From contig NZ_CP129016.1 in assembly GCF_020524085.2 (NCBI RefSeq), positions 1,358,001-1,422,000 on the forward strand: a stretch of 64,000 bases of DNA, read 5' to 3'. Below are positions 1 to 9,668 of the stretch, piece by piece; position 1 is the stretch's first letter; every line of letters starts with the position of its first letter. The position numbers and the translations under genes were made by a program. A model generated the notes under the pieces. It was not told where the DNA came from and ran no database searches. It was given only the letters and a program-made list of their open reading frames with translations. This DNA comes from Halobacillus litoralis (GTDB taxonomy: Bacteria; Bacillota; Bacilli; Bacillales; Halobacillaceae).

Positions 1-848
1 ACAAGTTCGCACCAAACTTGTCGTTCTTCTTCTCCAACGGTCTGGATCCGGAATATACCGTCCTCGGACGAGTGGCCCGCAGGATTTGGGCGGTCGTCAT
101 GCGTGATAAATACGGAGCGAATGAACGAAGCCAGAAGTTGAAGTATCACATTCAAACGTCCGGCCGCTCCCTGCACGCACAAGAGATTGACTTCAACGAT
201 ATCCGTACAACATTGCAGGCGCTGATTGCCATCCAGGATAACTGTAATTCCCTGCATACGAATTCCTATGATGAAGCGATCACAACACCGACAGAGGAAT
301 CGGTTCGAAGAGCGATGGCCATTCAAATGATCATCAGCAAAGAGTTCGGCCTGACGAAAAACGAAAACTCCCTGCAAGGATCCTATATCATTAGAGAACT
401 GACCGACCTTGTTGAAGAAGCCGTGCTGCAAGAGTTTGAACGTATCAATGACCGCGGCGGAGTTCTCGGTGCGATGGAACGCCAGTATCAACGAGGAAAA
501 ATCCAGGAAGAGTCCCTTTATTATGAAGGGAAAAAGCACTCTGGTGAACTTCCGATCATTGGTGTGAACACGTACTTGAACCCGAATCCACCTTCCGAAG
601 AGGAAATCGACTCCATGGAACTTGCACGTGCGTCTAAAGAAGAAAAAGAGCACCAGATTACAGAATTACGCAACTTCCAAACGTCCCATGAGAGTGAAGC
701 CGGGGAAGCATTGAATCGTTTGAAACAAGCGGCCTCAGGTGGAGGAAACATTTTTGAAGAATTAATGGAAACCGTCAAAGTCGCGAGCCTCGGTCAAATT
801 ACGAACGCGCTTTATGAAGTTGGCGGTCAGTACAGAAGGAATATGTAG
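1..848 (+). CDS. icmF: Fused isobutyryl-CoA mutase IcmF, C-terminal part (5' truncated by window)
   Basis: The reading frame is open from base 3 and begins upstream of the window, so the TTG at 18 is not a start. About 282 residues of the large-subunit mutase domain are visible: [20 protein letters not shown], then an [20 protein letters not shown] stretch and a Q/E-rich end. This matches the substrate-binding barrel of adenosylcobalamin-dependent acyl-CoA mutases. In IcmF this domain is fused behind a B12-binding domain and a MeaB-like GTPase, neither of which is in view. The family interconverts isobutyryl-CoA and n-butyryl-CoA in branched-chain acyl metabolism. Calling it IcmF rather than a stand-alone methylmalonyl-CoA mutase subunit rests on family likeness of the C-terminus only. 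The stop is followed at once by a 21-nt tandem array. Confidence 0.8.
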   Translation, partial: KFAPNLSFFFSNGLDPEYTVLGRVARRIWAVVMRDKYGANERSQKLKYHIQTSGRSLHAQEIDFNDIRTTLQALIAIQDNCNSLHTNSYDEAITTPTEESVRRAMAIQMIISKEFGLTKNENSLQGSYIIRELTDLVEEAVLQEFERINDRGGVLGAMERQYQRGKIQEESLYYEGKKHSGELPIIGVNTYLNPNPPSEEEIDSMELARASKEEKEHQITELRNFQTSHESEAGEALNRLKQAASGGGNIFEELMETVKVASLGQITNALYEVGGQYRRNM

Positions 849-851
849 CGG

Positions 852-995
852 TTGCTAATATATTGGGCGAATCGCTAATATATGGAGGGAAGTCGCTAAA
901 ATAATGATGAAACCTGCTAATATATAGTAGAAAGTCGCTAATATATTGTCTACACCTGCTAATAAAAAAACAGCCCTCGCTAACTTAGCGAGGGC
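852..995. repeat. Seven-unit 21-nt tandem array built on YGCTAATATAT
   Basis: Units begin at 852, 872, 893, 914, 935, 956 and 977. Spacing is 20 and then exactly 21 nt. Each starts TTGCTAA, TCGCTAA or CTGCTAA, mostly followed by TATAT and a variable 9-10 nt tail. The seventh unit forms one strand of the hairpin at 973-995. The array lies between the icmF stop and the convergent gene. Confidence 0.85.
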
Positions 996-996
996 C
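963..996 (-). terminator. Intrinsic terminator of the minus-strand gene at 1003-1317
   Basis: A perfect 10-bp stem (973-982 with 986-995) has a 3-nt loop. On the minus strand it is followed by a run of seven T (complement of 964-970). On the plus strand there is no T-run, so icmF may end in the array without a classic terminator. Confidence 0.8.
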
Positions 997-1002
997 ATTC
1001 TA

Positions 1003-1317
1003 TTAGTGACCGCCGACCTGGTCATCGTCATGGGCCTGGTTCACTTCGGTTACATAAGGTTTTTTCATTCCATACCATTCATAAGTAAGGTTATACGTTT
1101 CGCCTTCTTTTAACAGCATCCATGTACTCGTATCTTTGACGTGGATTTTCTTGTCATCCACTTCTACAAAATAACCTTCATCATTATGAGTTTTCGATGT
1201 GATTTCTGCTTCTTCTTTATGTTCCTCATGGATCATACCGAAGTTTGTAAATAACCATATGCCTATGACTAAGGCGGCGATCATGGAGGCCACCCAGTTA
1301 AAAGGATGATTTTGCAC
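1003..1317 (-). CDS. Small membrane-anchored hypothetical protein
   Basis: 104 residues. A hydrophobic segment at about residues 8-27 (WVASMIAALVIGIWLFTNFG) gives one predicted membrane anchor. The rest is a hydrophilic, acidic domain ending in a His/Asp-rich tail, probably outside the membrane. The start ATG is preceded on the minus strand by an AGGAGAGACG-type ribosome site. The gene is convergent with icmF and divergent from rpoE. I do not recognise a named family. It resembles the small DUF-type anchored proteins common in Bacillaceae, and no function is proposed. Confidence 0.7.
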   Translation of the reverse strand: MQNHPFNWVASMIAALVIGIWLFTNFGMIHEEHKEEAEITSKTHNDEGYFVEVDDKKIHVKDTSTWMLLKEGETYNLTYEWYGMKKPYVTEVNQAHDDDQVGGH

Positions 1318-1461
1318 AGTTCGTCTCTCCTTCTTTCGATCAATTCTATCTTTATTTTAAAATAAAACAGCTGGAACACCAACCTATATGTCTAACCTCT
1401 ATTTTATATCGAAAGTTTAAATTCATGTAGGTTTGTCTAGAAAAGGTAAGGAAGACTCTAT

Positions 1462-1490
1462 TTGATTTTTGTAAGGCCAACTCATATAAT
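1462..1490 (+). promoter_or_regulatory. SigA-type promoter of rpoE
   Basis: TTGATT at 1462-1467 and TATAAT at 1485-1490 are separated by 17 nt. They lie 78 nt upstream of the rpoE GTG, with no competing gene between. Confidence 0.75.
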
Positions 1491-1568
1491 GGATGGTATG
1501 ATTAAATGTGATTCGTATGCCCATGAGGTCACTTATTCTATTTTGTTTATATAAAGGAGTGCTGGACC

Positions 1569-2114
1569 GTGAGCTTAAAAGAAATGAGCCGAGAGCAAAT
1601 TGAAGAAATTTCCATGATTGTACTGGCTACTAAAATCCTAGAAGAAGAACGAGAAGCGATTGACTTTAATGAAATCTTCAAGCGCATCGCAGACATGAAA
1701 GGTTTTACTGATGCACAGAGAGAACAATACATCGCCCAGTTCTATACGGACATGAATATCGACGGTCAATTCATGACAATCGGAACAAACCGTTGGGGCT
1801 TGAAGAAGTGGTACCCGGTAGAGCAAATGGAAGAGGAGATTGCCAATCTTCCACAAAAACGTAAAAAGAAAAAGAAGAAGAAGAAGAAGCCTTCCAAACT
1901 GCTTGAAGATGAGTTGGGTGTATCCGAATTCGATGATGCAGAAGAGGACGAGCTTGAAGATGATCTTGAGCTGACAGATGAAGATTTAGATCTTGATGAT
2001 GACGATGACTTCGAAGGTGATTATGAAGATGATGACCTGGATGAAGAAGAGGAAGAAATCGTAGAAGATGACATCAGCTTCATTGGAGATGACGACGAAG
2101 AAGAAGATAAATAA
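1569..2114 (+). CDS. rpoE: RNA polymerase delta subunit
   Basis: 181 residues from a GTG start with a good AAAGGAGTG site 7 nt upstream. The N-terminal 90 residues carry the HARE-HTH fold typical of RpoE (IEEISMIVLATKILEEE, GFTDAQREQYIAQFYTDMN, NRWGLKKWYP). A lysine tract of nine K follows near residue 100, then about 75 almost purely acidic residues. In Firmicutes delta binds core RNA polymerase, lowers promoter-complex stability and speeds enzyme recycling. The K-tract followed by an acidic tail is the known delta architecture. The pyrG promoter starts 6 nt after this stop codon. Confidence 0.95.
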   Translation: MSLKEMSREQIEEISMIVLATKILEEEREAIDFNEIFKRIADMKGFTDAQREQYIAQFYTDMNIDGQFMTIGTNRWGLKKWYPVEQMEEEIANLPQKRKKKKKKKKKPSKLLEDELGVSEFDDAEEDELEDDLELTDEDLDLDDDDDFEGDYEDDDLDEEEEEIVEDDISFIGDDDEEEDK

Positions 2115-2119
2115 GGTGG

Positions 2120-2217
2120 TTGACTTTTAAAAGTCAAATCAGTAGAATCTTATTTGGGCTCTTTAATTTCCTTAAACGAAATTTCCAAACGCTCCCCGAG
2201 AGAGGGGAGCGTTTTTT
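2120..2217 (+). promoter_or_regulatory. pyrG promoter and CTP-sensing attenuator
   Basis: TTGACT (2120-2125), a 17-nt spacer and TAGAAT (2143-2148) place the start at GGGC (2156). That GGGC start is the signature of the B. subtilis pyrG system, where low CTP causes reiterative G addition and the poly-G 5' end blocks a terminator. Here the terminator is at 2188-2213: a 10-bp stem with a CGCTCCCC 5' strand and a T-run from 2212. Poly-G pairing with that C-rich strand is inferred. The -35 lies in a perfect 18-nt palindrome, TTGACTTTTAAAAGTCAA (2120-2137). Confidence 0.85.
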
Positions 2218-2240
2218 GTTTTTTATATACGATCACGAGA

Positions 2241-2343
2241 GGCGCCTTGGTTATGGCTAAGGCGCCTGTGCTTTTGTATCATTCAGAGCGTCCAAGCTCT
2301 CTTACGGGCATGAAGTTTCGCCATGGAGGTCTTCTTGGACGCT
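2241..2343 (+). other. Additional paired elements in the pyrG leader
   Basis: Downstream of the attenuator the 210-nt leader holds two more helices. GGCGCCTT (2241-2248) pairs with AAGGCGCC (2259-2266), and AGCGTCCAAG (2287-2296) pairs with CTTGGACGCT (2334-2343). Neither is followed by a T-run. I see no coding gene in 2218-2427. Confidence 0.5.
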
Positions 2344-2397
2344 TGTGCATTTATGTAATTGCCCCTTATCAAATCGCAAGGATTAGTGAATAACTAA

Positions 2398-4032
<1,635 letters not shown>

Positions 4033-4042
4033 TCAATAAAAG

Positions 4043-4080
4043 AGAGCCAATGTCCCTGAAAGGGATATTGGCTCTTTTTA
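4043..4080 (+). terminator. pyrG terminator
   Basis: A 15-bp stem (4043-4057 with 4061-4075, one G-U pair) has a 3-nt loop and is followed by a T-run. Confidence 0.95.
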
Positions 4081-4097
4081 GAGTTCTTTAAGTATAT

Positions 4098-4525
4098 GGA
4101 AGAGTTGTGGGAAATCCAGTTCCTAGATGTTTCCGGGGTTCGTTGCCTCGGGGGAGCGCCAAGGGTGGCTGGGAAGCTACTCGCTTTCCTGTGGGGGAGT
4201 GGCGAGCTTCCTCGGGCTAACGCCCTGCGGGATCTCGCCTATCTCCTTTCTCCCACGGGAGTCTCGCAGCTTCCCAACCACCCCATTCGATTTAGGGGAA
4301 AAACGAACCTCTTCAATGTGGGAGGGTGCTTTCCGCTAGCGTGTTATAAGTATAAAGCTCTTATTATCTGGATTTTCGCATGCAGAATAGCGTCCTTGGG
4401 AGTTGATTCTCCTCCAATATCTATGTGCATAACAGTAGATTATTCCGTAAGTGGTTTCGAGATACTTATATTCCCCGCAGCCCTATCCACTCAACAAAAG
4501 TCTCGAAACGGAGTCTTCCCCATAG
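4098..4525. repeat. Dispersed palindromic-arm repeat, copy R1
   Basis: Arm A (about 4165-4285) runs GGGTGGCTGGGAAGCT to AGCTTCCCAACCACCCC. Next comes a middle segment shared with copy R9, then only the last 20-30 bp of arm B. The right end TCTCGAAACGGAGTCTTCC is near 4501-4520. Compared with R9, most of arm B is missing between CTTATAT and TCCCCGCAG. Spurious short reading frames run through it; none looks like a gene. Confidence 0.85.
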
Positions 4526-4551
4526 TGGAAAGAGAAATTTTTACAGAAATT

Positions 4552-4603
4552 TTGACAAACAGAACGTACGTGCGCAGGAATACGTCATTCCTATATAGAA
4601 AAT
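4552..4603 (+). promoter_or_regulatory. Candidate SigH-type promoter and 0A-box-like site for spo0F
   Basis: AGGAATA (4576-4582) and GAAAAT (4598-4603) are 15 nt apart, close to the SigH pattern. TTTGACAAA at 4551-4559 reads TTTGTCAAA on the other strand, near the Spo0A box. In B. subtilis spo0F is driven by SigH and Spo0A. The -10 has one mismatch, so this is a candidate only. Confidence 0.4.
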
Positions 4604-4668
4604 ACATGGATAGAGAGATAGTAAGAGGAATTTATACTAAAAAGAGGATAGAAGGGAAGGTAGAAAGC

Positions 4669-5040
4669 ATGGCAAATCGAATCCTTATCGTGGACGACCA
4701 GCTAGGAATACGACTCCTGTTAGAGGAAATCCTCAAAACAGAGGGATACGAAACCGTTAGCGCTAAAACTGGCCGTGAAGCATGTGACCTTGTGGAAGAA
4801 CAGGACATGGATCTTATTATTATGGATTATAATCTTCCTGTCATGCACGGCAAAGATGTGTTGCTCTACTTAGAAGAAATGCACTTTGGTTCACCCGTCA
4901 TCATCATTACAGGGGCTTCCAAGGAGTCAATTGAGAAGGAAGCGGATTTTCCTTTTGTAACAGATATCATAACTAAGCCATTCGACATCCATAAATTGAA
5001 AGAAATGGTTAATGGAACCCTTGTTCACAGCCGTTCATGA
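4669..5040 (+). CDS. spo0F: Sporulation phosphorelay response regulator Spo0F
   Basis: 123 residues, a single receiver domain without an output domain. Visible are the acidic pocket VDD (Asp9/Asp10), the phospho-acceptor Asp53 in IIMDYNLPVMHG, Thr81 in IITGAS and Lys103 in ITKPFD. Spo0F passes phosphate from sporulation kinases to Spo0B and so to Spo0A. The ATG at 4669 is chosen because the family starts there and GAAGGGAAGGTAGAAAGC supplies a ribosome site. The open frame extends upstream through repeat R1, but that extension is not protein-like. Location between pyrG and fba matches B. subtilis. Confidence 0.95.
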   Translation: MANRILIVDDQLGIRLLLEEILKTEGYETVSAKTGREACDLVEEQDMDLIIMDYNLPVMHGKDVLLYLEEMHFGSPVIIITGASKESIEKEADFPFVTDIITKPFDIHKLKEMVNGTLVHSRS

Positions 5041-5198
5041 CTTTTTTCTTGATGTAAGCGCTATATAATCCTCCTGCTGTTGCACCATAGAAAGGGTATT
5101 GGTATTCTATTACTGTAACCAAACTTACATGGTGTGTTTTCGTATGGAAACAGACTTGTAAATACAATGCAGTACGCTAACTAAAGGAGGATTCTTTC

Positions 5199-6062
5199 AT
5201 GCCACTAGTATCAATGAAAGAAATGCTAGAAAAAGCTAAGGAAGAACGCTACGGCGTAGGTCAGTTCAACCTTAATAACTTAGAATATGCTCAAGCGATT
5301 CTTCAGGCTGCTGAAGAAGAGCAGTCTCCAGTAATCCTGGGTGTATCTGAAGGTGCAGGACGTTACATGGGCGGCTTCAACGTTGTTGTCGACATGGTTA
5401 AAGCACTTATGAAGTCTTATGGTACAACAGTACCTGTTGCGATTCACTTGGACCATGGTTCAAGCTTTGAAAAATGTGCAGAAGCGATCCACGCTGGATT
5501 CACTTCTGTAATGATTGATGCTTCCCACGATCCACTTGAAGAGAACATTGCAGTTACTCGTAAGGTTGTTGAGCTTGCACACATCCACGGTGTATCTGTT
5601 GAAGCAGAGCTTGGCCGTGTAGGTGGACAAGAAGATGACATCATCGTTGACGATGCTGAAGCTGCATACGCCATCCCTTCTGAGTGTAAGCAACTGGTTG
5701 ACGAAACAAACGTTGACGTATTTGCACCAGCACTTGGTTCTGTACACGGACCTTACAAAGGTGAGCCGAACCTTGGCTTTGACCGCATGGAAGAAATCAT
5801 GGGACTTGTTGACAAGCCACTTGTTCTTCACGGTGGTACAGGCATCCCGACAGCTGATATCAAGAAAGCTATTTCTTTCGGTACAGCTAAGATTAACGTA
5901 AACACTGAGAACCAAATGGCACAAGGTAAAGCGGTTCGTCAGGTTCTTGCTGAACAGCCTGAACAGTACGATCCACGTAAATATCTTGGACCTGGTCGTG
6001 ATGCGATCAAGGAAACAGTTATTGGCAAGATGCGTGAATTCGGATCTTCTCAAAAAGCGTAA
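5199..6062 (+). CDS. fbaA: Class II fructose-bisphosphate aldolase
   Basis: 287 residues. It cleaves fructose 1,6-bisphosphate to the triose phosphates in glycolysis and works in reverse in gluconeogenesis. Zinc and substrate motifs are visible: IHLDHGSS near residue 80, [12 protein letters not shown] near 135, and VLHGGTGIP near 208. AAAGGAGG lies 8 nt before the ATG. Codon use is noticeably biased, as expected for a highly expressed gene. In the 158 bp upstream (5041-5198) I see no gene; TACAAT at 5163-5168 could be a -10 but lacks a convincing -35. Confidence 0.97.
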   Translation: MPLVSMKEMLEKAKEERYGVGQFNLNNLEYAQAILQAAEEEQSPVILGVSEGAGRYMGGFNVVVDMVKALMKSYGTTVPVAIHLDHGSSFEKCAEAIHAGFTSVMIDASHDPLEENIAVTRKVVELAHIHGVSVEAELGRVGGQEDDIIVDDAEAAYAIPSECKQLVDETNVDVFAPALGSVHGPYKGEPNLGFDRMEEIMGLVDKPLVLHGGTGIPTADIKKAISFGTAKINVNTENQMAQGKAVRQVLAEQPEQYDPRKYLGPGRDAIKETVIGKMREFGSSQKA

Positions 6063-6073
6063 AAATAGTTTGG

Positions 6074-6105
6074 AGGAAGCCGCTACATTGTAGCGGTTTC
6101 CTTTT
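6074..6105 (+). terminator. fbaA terminator
   Basis: A 13-bp stem (6074-6086 with 6090-6102, one G-U) ends in CCTTTT. Confidence 0.85.
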
Positions 6106-6183
6106 CATAATGTATGAAAACGCCATCATTCGACCTTTTTCATCAACTTGGAGCAAAAAAATGAAGCGAAGAGGAGTGGGGAT

Positions 6184-6825
6184 ATGAAATTTTTCATTGA
6201 TACGGCAAACATAGAAGATATTCGGGAAGCAAATGCATTGGGGCTCTTAGCGGGTGTAACGACAAATCCGAGCCTTGTCGCGAAAGAAGGAGTTTCTTTT
6301 CACGACCGTCTGAAAGAAATCACAGATGAAGTGGATGGTTCTGTCAGTGCAGAGGTGATCTCTGAAGATTCGGAAGGGATGATTCAAGAAGGTAAGGAGC
6401 TTGCTGCCATTGCACCGAACATTACAGTGAAAGTGCCGATGACGCTGGAGGGGCTGAAAGCGGTGAAGGCTTTCAGTGATTTGAACATCAAAACAAATGT
6501 AACCTTGATTTTCTCAGCCAACCAGGCGTTGATGGCAGCTCGTGCCGGTGCTTCCTACGTATCACCATTCCTTGGGAGGCTTGATGATATTGGGCATAAC
6601 GGGATGGAACTCGTGGCACAGATTTCAGAAATCTTTGACCGTCATGCCATTGATACAGAAATCATTGCAGCATCTGTCCGCCACCCTGTTCACGTAACAG
6701 AAGCTGCTATACACGGGGCACACATTGCTACGATTCCTTTCAAAGTTCTGAGCCAGATTGTTAAACATCCATTGACGGATCAGGGGATTGAAAAATTCTT
6801 GAATGACTGGAATAATCAAAAATAG
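6184..6825 (+). CDS. tal: Transaldolase / fructose-6-phosphate aldolase family protein
   Basis: 213 residues, the size of the short bacterial TalC/FSA subfamily. It starts [13 protein letters not shown], with [11 protein letters not shown] near residue 30. The Schiff-base lysine is in KTNVTLIFS, around residue 85, and SPFLGRLDD follows. The likely role is transfer of dihydroxyacetone units in the pentose phosphate pathway. Position between fbaA and murAB matches B. subtilis ywjH. The start ATG at 6184 has GAGGAGTGGGG immediately upstream; an alternative upstream start at 6148 would add 12 non-conserved residues. Whether it is a true transaldolase or an FSA-type aldolase cannot be told from sequence alone. 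Confidence 0.9.
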   Translation: MKFFIDTANIEDIREANALGLLAGVTTNPSLVAKEGVSFHDRLKEITDEVDGSVSAEVISEDSEGMIQEGKELAAIAPNITVKVPMTLEGLKAVKAFSDLNIKTNVTLIFSANQALMAARAGASYVSPFLGRLDDIGHNGMELVAQISEIFDRHAIDTEIIAASVRHPVHVTEAAIHGAHIATIPFKVLSQIVKHPLTDQGIEKFLNDWNNQK

Positions 6826-6892
6826 TCGTGTGCTTTGGAAAATATTGCACATACTAAAATCATAATCTTCACCTTAAAGCGAGGAGTTTCAC

Positions 6893-8180
6893 ATGCATAA
6901 ACTATTAGTGGAAGGCGGAAGACCATTACGTGGCCAGGTCCGGGTGAGCGGTGCAAAAAACAGTGCTGTAGCCTTGCTGCCAGCAGCAATTTTGGCAGAA
7001 ACCCCTGTGACCATTGAAGGTCTTCCGGACATTTCTGATGTCGGGATCTTGTCGGACTTGTTGGAAGAGATCGGTGGCTCGGTGCGTAAAGATGGAAGAA
7101 CCGTACATATCGATCCCTCTGAAATGGTCGACATGCCCTTGCCGAATGGGAAAGTTAAAAAACTGAGAGCTTCCTATTATTTTATGGGAGCGATGCTTGG
7201 CCGTTTTAATAAGGCTGTTATCGGCCTGCCTGGTGGCTGTCATTTAGGGCCAAGACCGATTGACCAGCACATTAAAGGGTTTGAAGCTCCTTGGTGCTAA
7301 AGTGACAAATGAACAAGGAGCGATTTACCTTCGTGCCAGAGAACTTAAAGGTGCCCGTATTTATTTAGACGTCGTCAGTGTAGGAGCTACGATCAATATC
7401 ATGCTGGCTGCCGTCCGTGCAAAAGGGAAGACGGTCATCGAAAATGCAGCGAAGGAACCTGAAATCATTGATGTGGCCACCCTGTTGACAAGTATGGGGG
7501 CAAAGATCAAAGGTGCAGGAACAGACGTCATCCGTATTGAAGGTGTAGATACACTAAAAGGATGTCTTCATACGATTATCCCGGACCGGATTGAAGCAGG
7601 CACGTACACGATTATGGCTGCTGCACAAGGTGAGGAGATGATCATTGATAACGTCATTCCGCAACACTTAGAGTCGCTTTTGGCGAAGTTGAGAGAGATG
7701 GGAGTCACCATCGAAGAGAATGATGAGCAGCTGTACATCAAACCAGGGAAAGACTTGCGGAGCGTTGACATAAAAACACTCGTTTATCCAGGTTTTCCAA
7801 CAGATTTACAGCAGCCGTTTACTTCCTTGCTCACACAGACCCAAGGCACAGGTGTCGTTACAGATACCATCTATCAGGCCCGTTTCAAGCATGTCGATGA
7901 ATTGAGGCGTATGAATGCTTCCATCAAAGTAGAAGGTGGTTCTGCTATTGTGACAGGTCCTTCTAAGTTGCAGGGGGCGAAAGTGAAAGCGACAGACCTC
8001 CGTGCAGGTGCAGCTCTGGTCATAGCTGGATTGATGGCTGAAGGTGTCACCGAGATTACAGGTGTCGATCACATTGAACGAGGGTATGAAAACATTACGA
8101 ACAAGCTGATCGACTTAGGTGCAAAAGTCTGGTATGAGGAAATGTCAGACGAAGAAATCGAGCAATTCCAAAATTCATAG
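6893..8180 (+). CDS. murAB: UDP-N-acetylglucosamine 1-carboxyvinyltransferase, with one-base frameshift
   Basis: MurA transfers enolpyruvate to UDP-GlcNAc, the first committed step of peptidoglycan synthesis. The N-terminal part (6893-7290) has the [14 protein letters not shown] substrate motif and the fosfomycin-target cysteine in [15 protein letters not shown]. The frame then breaks at GCTCC (7286-7290). Removing one C restores [17 protein letters not shown], and the rest continues to 8180. The corrected protein is 428 residues, normal for the family. Location before glpX and rho corresponds to the second murA of B. subtilis (murAB/murZ). The other paralogue at 37178 carries the same kind of break, so sequencing error is more likely than loss. 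Confidence 0.9.
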
Positions 8181-8237
8181 GTTCATGATTTCCATGGGGA
8201 GATGAGGAAAAATCTTTGATTGATTGGGGAGATCACC

Positions 8238-9206
8238 ATGGAAAGAAGTCTATCGATGGAATTAGTAAGAGTCACAGAAGCAGCAGCATTGTCATCGGCG
8301 CGTTGGATGGGAAGAGGTAAGAAAGAGGAAGCTGATGATGCGGCAACCTCAGCCATGCGCGATGTTTTTGATACGATCCCGATGAAAGGGACAGTCGTGA
8401 TCGGAGAAGGGGAAATGGATGAAGCGCCAATGCTTTATATTGGTGAAAAACTTGGCAATGGATACGGAGCGAGAGTGGATGTGGCTGTCGATCCACTCGA
8501 AGGGACGAATATCGTGGCTCAAGGTACATGGAATGCCTTGGCTGTCATTGCTATCGCTGATCATAAGCAGCTTTTACATGCCCCTGACATGTATATGAAT
8601 AAAATAGCCGTAGGTCCGGAGGCTGTAGGAAAAGTGGATATCAACGCTTCCGTTGCTGAAAACCTGCAAGCCGTCGCTGAGGCTAAAAAGAAAGATGTGG
8701 AAGATGTCGTTGCCGTCGTCTTGAATCGCGAACGCCACCAGGGGATCATTGAGGAGATCCGTGAGGCTGGCGCAAGAATCAAGCTGATCCCTGACGGTGA
8801 TGTCGCCGCAGCCATCAATACAGCCTTTGATCATACAGGGGTAGATATTCTATTTGGAATAGGCGGCGCGCCTGAGGGAGTGCTCGCAGCTGTCGGTCTG
8901 AAATGTCTTGGAGGCGAAATCCGGGGCAAACTCCTTCCTGCCAATGACGAGGAACGTTTACGTTGTGAACAGATGGGGATTGAAGATGTCGATAAAACCC
9001 TTTACATGGAAGACTTCTGTGGAGGGGATGACGCGATTTTCGCAGCTACCGGTGTTACCGATGGGGAACTCCTCAAAGGCGTGCAATTTAAAGGACAGAA
9101 AGCCACGACTCAAACGTTAGTGATGAGAGCTAAATCAGGTACGGTCCGCTTCATTGACGGCGACCACAGCCTGAAGAAAAAGCCAAACTTAGTCATGAAA
9201 CCATAA
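8238..9206 (+). CDS. glpX: Class II fructose-1,6-bisphosphatase GlpX
   Basis: 322 residues. It removes the 1-phosphate from fructose 1,6-bisphosphate in gluconeogenesis. Visible metal and substrate motifs are [18 protein letters not shown] (about 50-68) and VDPLEGTN (about 82-90), with DGDVAAAI further on. The ATG at 8238 is preferred because ATTGGGGAG lies just upstream and family members begin [17 protein letters not shown]. An in-frame TTG at 8220 has no better support. Sharing a neighbourhood with fbaA and the transaldolase groups central-carbon genes in this block. Confidence 0.95.
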   Translation: MERSLSMELVRVTEAAALSSARWMGRGKKEEADDAATSAMRDVFDTIPMKGTVVIGEGEMDEAPMLYIGEKLGNGYGARVDVAVDPLEGTNIVAQGTWNALAVIAIADHKQLLHAPDMYMNKIAVGPEAVGKVDINASVAENLQAVAEAKKKDVEDVVAVVLNRERHQGIIEEIREAGARIKLIPDGDVAAAINTAFDHTGVDILFGIGGAPEGVLAAVGLKCLGGEIRGKLLPANDEERLRCEQMGIEDVDKTLYMEDFCGGDDAIFAATGVTDGELLKGVQFKGQKATTQTLVMRAKSGTVRFIDGDHSLKKKPNLVMKP

Positions 9207-9230
9207 TGGAAACATCCTTCAACAAAGAGA

Positions 9231-9263
9231 GAGGAAGCTGTAGCAAAACCAGCTTCCTCTTCA
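9231..9263 (+). terminator. glpX terminator
   Basis: A 10-bp stem, GAGGAAGCTG (9231-9240) with CAGCTTCCTC (9250-9259). The T-rich tail is short. Confidence 0.7.
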
Positions 9264-9304
9264 TCTACAATAGCCCACCTTCATAAACATTTCATAAATT
9301 AACA

Positions 9305-9333
9305 TTGAAACTCTAGAAAGACAGGAGTACAAT
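9305..9333 (+). promoter_or_regulatory. SigA-type promoter of rho with a long leader
   Basis: TTGAAA (9305-9310) and TACAAT (9328-9333) are 17 nt apart. Transcription would start near 9340, leaving about 330 nt of leader before the rho GTG. B. subtilis rho is autoregulated through its leader, so this untranslated stretch (9340-9668) is likely regulatory. I see no small gene in it. Confidence 0.7.
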
Positions 9334-9668
9334 AAAGATTGTTTGATTAGGATAGAAGATAATGACACACGTCCCCTTATGCTTCTATTTATTGACTTCA
9401 CTTAAACTTCTTCTCATTCTTCTAACAAAAAAGTTCTGCTGAAGGAATGTTTTCCTTTGTAAGGGAGCGGATCTTCTATTAATGCAGGACCATTCAATAA
9501 ATCCTTTAGAGAAGTTTTTAATTCTATATGTAAAAAGGATGTCATGCCTGAGGGGTTTTTAGCCTTTCCTTCTTTGGGGATGTGAAAAACATCATGTCTT
9601 ACAAAGGTTTGTATTCGTTCGTCTGCATGACTTCAAAATAAAGAAAACTAATAAAAAGTGGTGATTAC

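Noticed and set aside
852..976. CRISPR-like array
   Set aside because: Repeats are only about 11 nt and the variable parts about 10 nt, far below CRISPR size, and no cas gene is nearby.
2154..2393. 79-codon gene in the pyrG leader
   Set aside because: It begins in the transcription start region and crosses the attenuator hairpin; no ribosome site, and the leader explains the DNA.
4096..4668. N-terminal extension of spo0F by 191 codons
   Set aside because: It runs through repeat R1, has no family similarity, and Spo0F is complete from 4669 with its own ribosome site.
6893..8180. Two separate half-size MurA proteins
   Set aside because: Each half lacks part of the active site and a single-base correction joins them exactly in register; the same holds for 37178-38489.
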